DNA of 12,614 nucleotides from Desulfotignum sp. (GTDB lineage Bacteria > Desulfobacterota > Desulfobacteria > Desulfobacterales > Desulfobacteraceae). The stretch covers positions 1 through 12,614 of the forward strand of contig JAIPDY010000077.1 in NCBI GenBank assembly GCA_021737445.1, read 5' to 3'. The notes beneath the pieces are model-generated. The model made no database searches and was not told the origin of the DNA. It saw only the letters and a list, made by a program, of their open reading frames with translations. Positions 1 to 4,339 of the stretch are shown one piece after another. Within the stretch, counting starts at the first letter, position 1. Each line of letters begins with the position of its first letter. The position numbers were made by a program, and so were the translations under genes.

Positions 1-572
1 ACCAGGGATGTTCCCAGCAATCGGATGAAGAGGCGGATCTCATGGCCGCACTGGCCTGCCGCCTGATATGCGGCCACGGGTTTCCCCCGGACCGGATGGC
101 CGTCATAACCCCCCACAGGGCACAGAACAACGAAATCCGCAAACGGCTTTCAAAGATGATCTCAGACGTGGGCCAGACCCTGAAACGGATGACATCGGAC
201 ACGGGCCCGACCCCGAAGGGCATCCAACTCCCCCTTGTGGACACGGTGGAGCGGGTCCAGGGTACGGAGCGGGATATCATCTTCTTCGGGTTGACCGCAT
301 CGGATCCGGATCATTTGACCAGTGAATTTTTGAACAGTCCCAACCGGCTCAATGTCGCCATGACCCGGGCCAGAAAAAAGCTGATCATCGTCGGCAGCAA
401 CGCTTTTTTCTCCGTGATCCCCCATACGGAATCCCTGCTGGCGAAAAACAGCTGTTTCAAACAATTATTGTCCCATTGCCGGGAAAGGAATGCGATTATA
501 TTTTTTCAGCCTCAGAAAACGCATGCAGTGGATAATGATCCAGAACTTCATACATTTTTCAAATCATGCTGA
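1..572 (+). CDS. DNA2/UPF1-like superfamily 1 helicase, C-terminal fragment (5' end outside window)
   Basis: This is the C-terminal part of a superfamily 1 DNA/RNA helicase; the frame is open from base 3, so the start lies upstream of the window. In these ATPases the second RecA-like domain holds motifs that couple nucleotide hydrolysis to strand movement. Visible motifs are VITPHRAQ (the motif IV region, usually TPYRAQ), VDTVERVQGTERDII (motif V) and LNVAMTRARKKLIIVG (motif VI, with the arginine finger). This order matches AAA_12 of the DNA2/UPF1/SMUBP2 group. The Walker A/B half is not in the window, so activity and any fused nuclease domain cannot be judged. Between the first and second motifs lies an imperfect 11-residue tandem repeat. 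The gene ends 12 bases from the converging HIRAN gene. Its base composition is like the right part of the window and unlike the AT-rich genes next to it. Family call is firm; biological role unknown. Confidence 0.85.
   Translation, partial: QGCSQQSDEEADLMAALACRLICGHGFPPDRMAVITPHRAQNNEIRKRLSKMISDVGQTLKRMTSDTGPTPKGIQLPLVDTVERVQGTERDIIFFGLTASDPDHLTSEFLNSPNRLNVAMTRARKKLIIVGSNAFFSVIPHTESLLAKNSCFKQLLSHCRERNAIIFFQPQKTHAVDNDPELHTFFKSC
156..221 (+). repeat. Imperfect tandem repeat, 2 x 33 bp, inside the helicase
   Basis: Copies at 156-188 and 189-221 agree at 23 of 33 bases and keep the frame. They encode two 11-residue units sharing S-D-x-G-x-T-x-K (SDVGQTLK and SDTGPTPK). It lies between helicase motifs IV and V, so it looks like an insertion in a loop. 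Confidence 0.6.
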
Positions 573-583
573 ATGACCAAAAT

Positions 584-919
584 TCATTGATCCTCTTTCC
601 TGATTCCATTCGCTTTAACAAATAGTCCAACTCTGACTTGATGCTCTGGGTGTTCATGAGGTGAAAGTTGTTGTATCACAGCTTCAAAAATGTCATGGCC
701 AGCCTTCAAAATTATTGCAATATCATGATTCTCGTTTATAGGAATATATCCAATTTTATAATCATTATATCTTAATTCAACCGCATGATCGTCATGAAGA
801 TTTCCTTCATCTAACACAATTTTGATTTTGGTACCTATCGTGAGTTTGCTAAAAACATATGCGCCGTGATAATAGCTAAAGCCCGCTATATGAAATGATT
901 TTAGAAAAATAGTATCCAT
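584..919 (-). CDS. Stand-alone HIRAN-domain protein
   Basis: A 111-residue protein that is almost entirely one HIRAN domain, a small beta-barrel that binds DNA ends or single-stranded DNA and is often fused to SNF2 helicases (HLTF, Rad5) or nucleases. Landmarks are F-x-I-A-G-F-S-Y-Y-H-G near residues 9-19, a basic-acidic strand, N-L-H-D-D-H-A-V-E-L at 40-49 (compare the family pattern N-x-x-D-x-x-A-V) and K-I-G-Y-I-P at 55-60. The start is supported by GGAG at 927-930, seven bases before the ATG. No catalytic residues are present, so a targeting or adaptor role is likely. It is 67 bases downstream of the nuclease-like gene on the same strand and converges with the helicase. Composition is strongly AT-rich. 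A HIRAN domain supplied in trans to a helicase or nuclease is an inference from context. Confidence 0.8.
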   Translation of the reverse strand: MDTIFLKSFHIAGFSYYHGAYVFSKLTIGTKIKIVLDEGNLHDDHAVELRYNDYKIGYIPINENHDIAIILKAGHDIFEAVIQQLSPHEHPEHQVRVGLFVKANGIRKEDQ

Positions 920-947
920 GGGATTACTCCATTCGTAAGTGTTTGAA

Positions 948-961
948 CGCTGAAATCAGCG
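948..961. repeat. Short palindrome between the nuclease-like and HIRAN genes
   Basis: CGCTGA-AA-TCAGCG is a perfect 6-bp inverted repeat, realistically a 5-bp stem with a 4-base loop. No T-run follows directly on either strand, so it is a weak terminator or processing-site candidate at best. Confidence 0.25.
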
Positions 962-986
962 ACGCGGCTTTTTACGTCCGCTAAAT

Positions 987-2030
987 TTAATTTTTGGTTT
1001 GTTGTTTTTCTGCGGCTTTTCTTGCAGTACCTTCCAAAGCCAGTTGAATTAATTCATGATATTCGGAAATAATATGATAATTTTCCTTTGTTTCACCATG
1101 TGTGCCCCCGCTTTCAAATTCGACCACCTGTCGGAGATGCGGATTTGATTTCTTGGTAAGGAACTGAGAGATATTGCTCAGGTAACGTCCACTTTGACCG
1201 ATGTCATTTCCGACCCCAGCTTCATACAGGCCTTGCTTTACTTCATCTCGATTGTAGATTCTATCCTCTTGGCTGATTATTTCCAGGAAAGCTCGAAAGC
1301 GAGGGGTAAGATCACTATCCCTGGTAAGAGATTCAATGATCCTAATTTTTAATTGTTCTGGCTCCAAATTTGATTTTTCTAAAGAAAACGAACTCTTTCC
1401 GGATTGTTTCATTTCTTTTTGTTTGCTTTCCTTCTTTTCAATGTAATCCTTTGCTTCAGGGAGTGGAATAATTATTTCGGGATTAATGAAAAGTTCGCCC
1501 TTTTGATCAAAATAGGGTGTCAATCGTATACATTCGATATTTATTTCTGATTCACGAAGCCACAACACGGCAGAAATAACTTCGGAATGGAATTCCTTGG
1601 CAACCAAAATTATCCTTTGGCGTTGGTTTAGATCTTCAGTCTCACAGTTGATAAATTCTTCGATTTTTACCTGAGCGTCATCACCATCCGTGCCAAGATA
1701 CTCAGCAAAATACTTATAAATTTCGTCGTGAGAAAAACTTGAGCAGTAAGAAGCATATTTGATCGCCTGCCAATCTACATCCGAACCGGAATCATCCCGT
1801 TTTAATTCAATTACAACCGATGCCCCTTCTTTATCCACCGCAAGTAAGTCAAGACGTCGGCCAGACGGCAAAATTAGCTCCTTAGAGATTATTATAAGAG
1901 GCTCGCCAAGTATTTCCGATGTTCCTGCAATCCACTCTTGGATGTCAAAACGTTCCCTAAGATTTAGTTCACTGTATGTTGTAGCTGGAATCTTAACAAG
2001 TTTTTTATTCTCAATATCCACTCTATACAT
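987..2030 (-). CDS. PD-(D/E)XK nuclease-like protein (NucS/DUF91 type)
   Basis: A 347-residue protein whose N-terminal half carries a PD-(D/E)XK nuclease signature: S-G-R-R-L-D61-L-L-A-V-D, then V-V-I-E75-L-K77-R, then D-W-Q-A-I-K-Y-A-S-Y at about 86-95. D61, E75 and K77 are the expected metal-binding and catalytic residues, arranged as in NucS/DUF91 endonucleases. The E-R-F-D-I-Q-E-W segment at 26-33 supplies a conserved acidic helix. After a charged linker (about 200-225) comes a roughly 120-residue C-terminal domain, perhaps winged-helix and DNA-binding. The start has GAGGGAG at 2038-2044, seven bases upstream, and a perfect TATAAT on the minus strand at 2051-2056. No signal peptide or membrane segment, so cytosolic. 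Composition is AT-rich, like its two neighbours. Nuclease activity is inferred from motifs; substrate unknown. It could serve in defence or in repair. Confidence 0.75.
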   Translation of the reverse strand: MYRVDIENKKLVKIPATTYSELNLRERFDIQEWIAGTSEILGEPLIIISKELILPSGRRLDLLAVDKEGASVVIELKRDDSGSDVDWQAIKYASYCSSFSHDEIYKYFAEYLGTDGDDAQVKIEEFINCETEDLNQRQRIILVAKEFHSEVISAVLWLRESEINIECIRLTPYFDQKGELFINPEIIIPLPEAKDYIEKKESKQKEMKQSGKSSFSLEKSNLEPEQLKIRIIESLTRDSDLTPRFRAFLEIISQEDRIYNRDEVKQGLYEAGVGNDIGQSGRYLSNISQFLTKKSNPHLRQVVEFESGGTHGETKENYHIISEYHELIQLALEGTARKAAEKQQTKN

Positions 2031-2037
2031 TTTGACA

Positions 2038-2044
2038 CTCCCTC
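2038..2044 (-). promoter_or_regulatory. Ribosome binding site of the nuclease-like gene
   Basis: The minus strand reads GAGGGAG with seven bases to the ATG at 2030, fixing that start. Confidence 0.65.
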
Positions 2045-2050
2045 TGCGGA

Positions 2051-2056
2051 ATTATA
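2051..2056 (-). promoter_or_regulatory. Candidate -10 box upstream of the nuclease-like gene
   Basis: A perfect TATAAT lies on the minus strand 20 bases before the start codon. No convincing -35 sits 16-18 bases upstream (best TACGTT). If used, the leader would be only about 14 bases, beginning at the ribosome binding site. Confidence 0.3.
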
Positions 2057-2188
2057 GCTGTCTTTAAAAGCCAACGTAGCGTTCAGGGGAAACCAAAGCT
2101 CCCACATAAATTTTAAATCCCTGGCGTCATTCAGCCTGATATTTTTGCCAAAAGGTGCCCGGCCCTGGTTTTCTCTTGAAGCGTATGG

Positions 2189-2674
2189 TTAGCACCAACC
2201 GGCTGCATGACGATGTTCACAAGCAAATTGTATTGTGCGCAAAAGCGGATATTGCTCAGGCACAGCTGCTTTAGCCACTTTTTTCCCTGAGATCACCAAA
2301 GCTATTTCAACAAATAACTCTGAAGTGGTCATAACGCGACCTCCAGCCAACGTCTTAACATTTGTATTACTTGCAAAACCGAGCAATGCTATTTGTTCTA
2401 TATCGTTTGGCAAACTTATTCCTTCGAATAGGGTGGGTATGTATTTTCGACCAGCCTCAAACTTTTTAGTATATCGCACCTCTCGTTTTGCCCAGGAATC
2501 GGCATCCATCGAAGGTTCAATGTGGACTAGATGATGATACGTCGGATGGAAAGCGACTACATCAAGTTCACATTCATATCCTCCCTTTAGCCGTGGGCCA
2601 ACTTGGATATTCCGGCGAACGAAGTATCCTTGATACTCATACCACTCTGCTACTAATTGTTCTAAATGATTCAT
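2189..2674 (-). CDS. Restriction-endonuclease-like protein with altered active site, function unknown
   Basis: A 161-residue cytosolic protein. The first 60 residues resemble the PD-(D/E)XK core: helix L-E-Q-L-V-A-E-W-Y at 4-12, G-G-Y-E-C-E-L-D38-V-V-A-F, then L-V-H-I-E53-P-S55-M-D-A-D-S-W. The Asp and Glu are placed as in restriction-endonuclease-like folds, but the usual E-x-K lysine is a serine (S55). A following W-A-K-R-E helix could supply a migrated lysine, or the protein may be inactive. I recall similar conserved hypothetical proteins with the same E-P-S-M-D-A-D-S-W stretch, so this is probably a family trait rather than decay. An in-frame TAG three codons upstream makes the ATG at 2674 the first possible start, but no clear Shine-Dalgarno sequence precedes it. 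It lies 158 bases upstream of the nuclease-like gene on the same strand and shares its AT-rich composition. Function is not known. Confidence 0.6.
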   Translation of the reverse strand: MNHLEQLVAEWYEYQGYFVRRNIQVGPRLKGGYECELDVVAFHPTYHHLVHIEPSMDADSWAKREVRYTKKFEAGRKYIPTLFEGISLPNDIEQIALLGFASNTNVKTLAGGRVMTTSELFVEIALVISGKKVAKAAVPEQYPLLRTIQFACEHRHAAGWC

Positions 2675-2848
2675 GTTTTTGTTCTAACAAGTTGATGTCT
2701 GGTTTTGTTTATCCTTTAAATTTTAGTGATATCTGACCACAGAAAAAATCAAAGAGCAACAATCCTTACCCTATACTGAACTTTGCCAAGACTTAACAAT
2801 AATTGCAATGATTAATTCCATATAACCATTGCCTCGATATCATGAATG

Positions 2849-2915
2849 CCATATCAATGAAATATCTGCTATTGCCGGCGTATTTTGAAAATCCCGTCAG
2901 TCTGCATTGATATGG
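2849..2915. repeat. 11-bp perfect inverted repeat with 45-base spacer
   Basis: CCATATCAATG at 2849-2859 is the exact reverse complement of CATTGATATGG at 2905-2915. The right arm lies inside the end of the 99-codon ORF. The position coincides with the AT-rich/GC-rich boundary. The spacer is long for a terminator, so an element end or protein-binding site is possible. Confidence 0.4.
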
Positions 2916-3168
2916 GCCCTTGATCAGATAAAAAATTCCATGTGAAGTGTTCGATTTCAGAGCGCGTATCCGGCAGTCTCTTCAAATCAAAGGCCCGGCA
3001 CCTGCGGCCCATGGCAAGAGTGATGATATTGAAACGGTGTTCGAGCCAGGCCCAATCTCTTTGCCATGACACCCAAAAGCTGTCTGCCGGTTGTTGTCGA
3101 CACCTGGGCCTGGATATTTGTACACAAAACTCCCCGGGGTGTCTATGATATTCGGGATTTACCGGCAT
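2869..3168 (-). CDS. Unrecognised small ORF, possibly a gene remnant
   Basis: A 99-residue minus-strand ORF starting 14 bases beyond the stop of the SprT-like gene. I do not recognise the protein. It is rich in Trp and Arg (W-V-S-W-Q-R-D-W-A-W at about 32-41) with no signal peptide, membrane segment or clear motif. No good ribosome binding site precedes the ATG; the upstream bases are GGTAAAAGCCCCCCGGCTA. A 68-codon + strand ORF overlaps it, so its coding status is unclear. It may be a small orphan gene at the end of the minus-strand operon, a decayed fragment of a larger gene or element, or chance. Its base composition is like the DNA to its right. Confidence 0.25.
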   Translation of the reverse strand: MPVNPEYHRHPGEFCVQISRPRCRQQPADSFWVSWQRDWAWLEHRFNIITLAMGRRCRAFDLKRLPDTRSEIEHFTWNFLSDQGPISMQTDGIFKIRRQ

Positions 3169-3182
3169 TAGCCGGGGGGCTT

Positions 3183-4310
3183 TTACCTGTTCAACAATGC
3201 GGTTATCCCGGTCTTTTTATGTTCGACCGGCCGGTTGATAAGGGTCTTTTTCCCCTGTTCCATGCCCTGGAGGAAGGCATTTGTATCCATCCGGAAGGAT
3301 GTCCGGTTTTTTCTCAACCGGGGAAACAACCGCTTTTTTTCAAAGTTGTTTTCAGTCCGGCATTTGACACGCAACGCCTTGACTGCAGCGACGGGCAGGG
3401 ATGTATCTCCATTGATTGCGGCATCATTTTGTTCCTTGAACATCATCTCATGGTTGGATCTGATGCCTTTCATGAATCCCGAATCAAACGCCACCTTCCC
3501 CGTCCGCTGGTCTGCATGTTTTTTCCGGAAATCCTTCCACAACGATTTGGATGTATTCAAAAGAAACCGGTACACATATTCAGCGACAACCAGTGCTTCT
3601 TTTTTGCCGATCAGGACCCCTGCCTTGTATTCTTCATCGGTTTGGGCATCATAGATGGTGGCGGTCACACAATTGACAAAATAGAACTCCTCCAAAAAAC
3701 TCAGGATCAGCTTTTCAATGGTTTCCATGCGTTTTTTGCCGGTGCGAAGATACAGATATCTGGTATCTGAAGAATCGGTGTCATCTTTTGCAATCCGCTC
3801 CAGATTGTATTTGTTCAGCAGATAGTTGGCTTTCCTGGATGCTGCCCGGGCTTCAGATTCAACACTTGACTGCCCCAATGCCAGCAGTTTTTCCACCCGC
3901 CGCAACAGGGTTTGTGCCTTTTCCGGCAGGGTCCCCTTGAAAGCCGCCAGATGTTCTTCTCGATGGCAGCCGCTTTTTGCAAAAGCCGGGTGCACCCCCA
4001 GTATGTCACAGGCAGTGTTGAAACCTTTCCCATGACAGTCGGCATTGTCAAGGTATTGGCTGACATATTGATGGGCCATTTCATGTTTGAATATTTCCAG
4101 AACGGTTTCCCAGGGATTGTTTTCTATCAAATGCCTGGAAATGGAAATTGTCTGATTGCTTGAGGTCCAGTATCCCAATCGGTTTTTACCGGCAACGATG
4201 CTGACGACCGGCGTGGGCAAAGAAACGCTTTGCTGGTAACAGATCCGGCCATGTTCTTTTTGCAGCTGTTTTGCCCAGCAAACTTCGATATCTTTTGTTT
4301 TATCCTGCAT
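3183..4310 (-). CDS. SprT-like zinc metalloprotease domain fused to DUF2786
   Basis: A 375-residue soluble protein. The N-terminal third is SprT-like: F-K-H76-E77-M-A-H80-Q gives the zinc-protease HExxH motif, and H93-G-K-G-F, with 12 residues between H80 and H93, supplies the third ligand as in the SprT/Spartan families. Residues about 128-175 form a DUF2786 domain (L-L-R-R-V-E-K-L-L-A-L, then S-E-A-R-A-A, then N-Y-L-L-N-K-Y-N-L). The remainder, about 190-315, is probably the partner domain commonly found after DUF2786. Spartan-type proteases cut DNA-protein crosslinks in eukaryotes; the role of the bacterial DUF2786 version is not established. The start is preceded by AGGGGA at 4314-4319 with short spacing (3-4 bases). 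It lies 29 bases downstream of the diguanylate cyclase gene on the same strand, so co-transcription is likely. All zinc ligands are intact, so it is probably active. Confidence 0.75.
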   Translation of the reverse strand: MQDKTKDIEVCWAKQLQKEHGRICYQQSVSLPTPVVSIVAGKNRLGYWTSSNQTISISRHLIENNPWETVLEIFKHEMAHQYVSQYLDNADCHGKGFNTACDILGVHPAFAKSGCHREEHLAAFKGTLPEKAQTLLRRVEKLLALGQSSVESEARAASRKANYLLNKYNLERIAKDDTDSSDTRYLYLRTGKKRMETIEKLILSFLEEFYFVNCVTATIYDAQTDEEYKAGVLIGKKEALVVAEYVYRFLLNTSKSLWKDFRKKHADQRTGKVAFDSGFMKGIRSNHEMMFKEQNDAAINGDTSLPVAAVKALRVKCRTENNFEKKRLFPRLRKNRTSFRMDTNAFLQGMEQGKKTLINRPVEHKKTGITALLNR

Positions 4311-4339
4311 TCATCCCCTGCAAAAAAGGGTTAAAAAAG

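Larger units (their letters stand above)
2675..3182. other. 508-base stretch between the AT-rich island and the SprT-like gene
   Basis: The left part, to about 2870, is AT-rich like the three genes before it and contains no ORF I would accept. At about 2870 composition changes to the GC-richer style of the rest of the window. The right part contains one unrecognised 99-codon minus-strand ORF. An 11-bp inverted repeat straddles the change. No transposase, tRNA or att-like direct repeat could be recognised. Confidence 0.5.

Noticed and set aside
572..592. Possible bidirectional terminator between the convergent helicase and HIRAN genes (AATGA...TCATT)
   Set aside because: The stem is only 5 AT-rich base pairs with a 7-base loop and no clear T-run.
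2488..2736. 82-codon + strand open frame crossing the end of the small nuclease-like gene
   Set aside because: Mostly antisense to a better-supported gene, with no motif or ribosome binding site.
3160..3184. Terminator-like CCGGC-ATTA-GCCGG followed by G-run and TTTT on the + strand
   Set aside because: The stem is only 5 bp, the T-run follows after a G-run with no pairing arm, and no + strand gene ends here; on the minus strand no T-run follows.
3066..3770. 234-codon + strand open frame
   Set aside because: Antisense to the SprT/DUF2786 gene, which has the zinc motif and a ribosome binding site on the minus strand.
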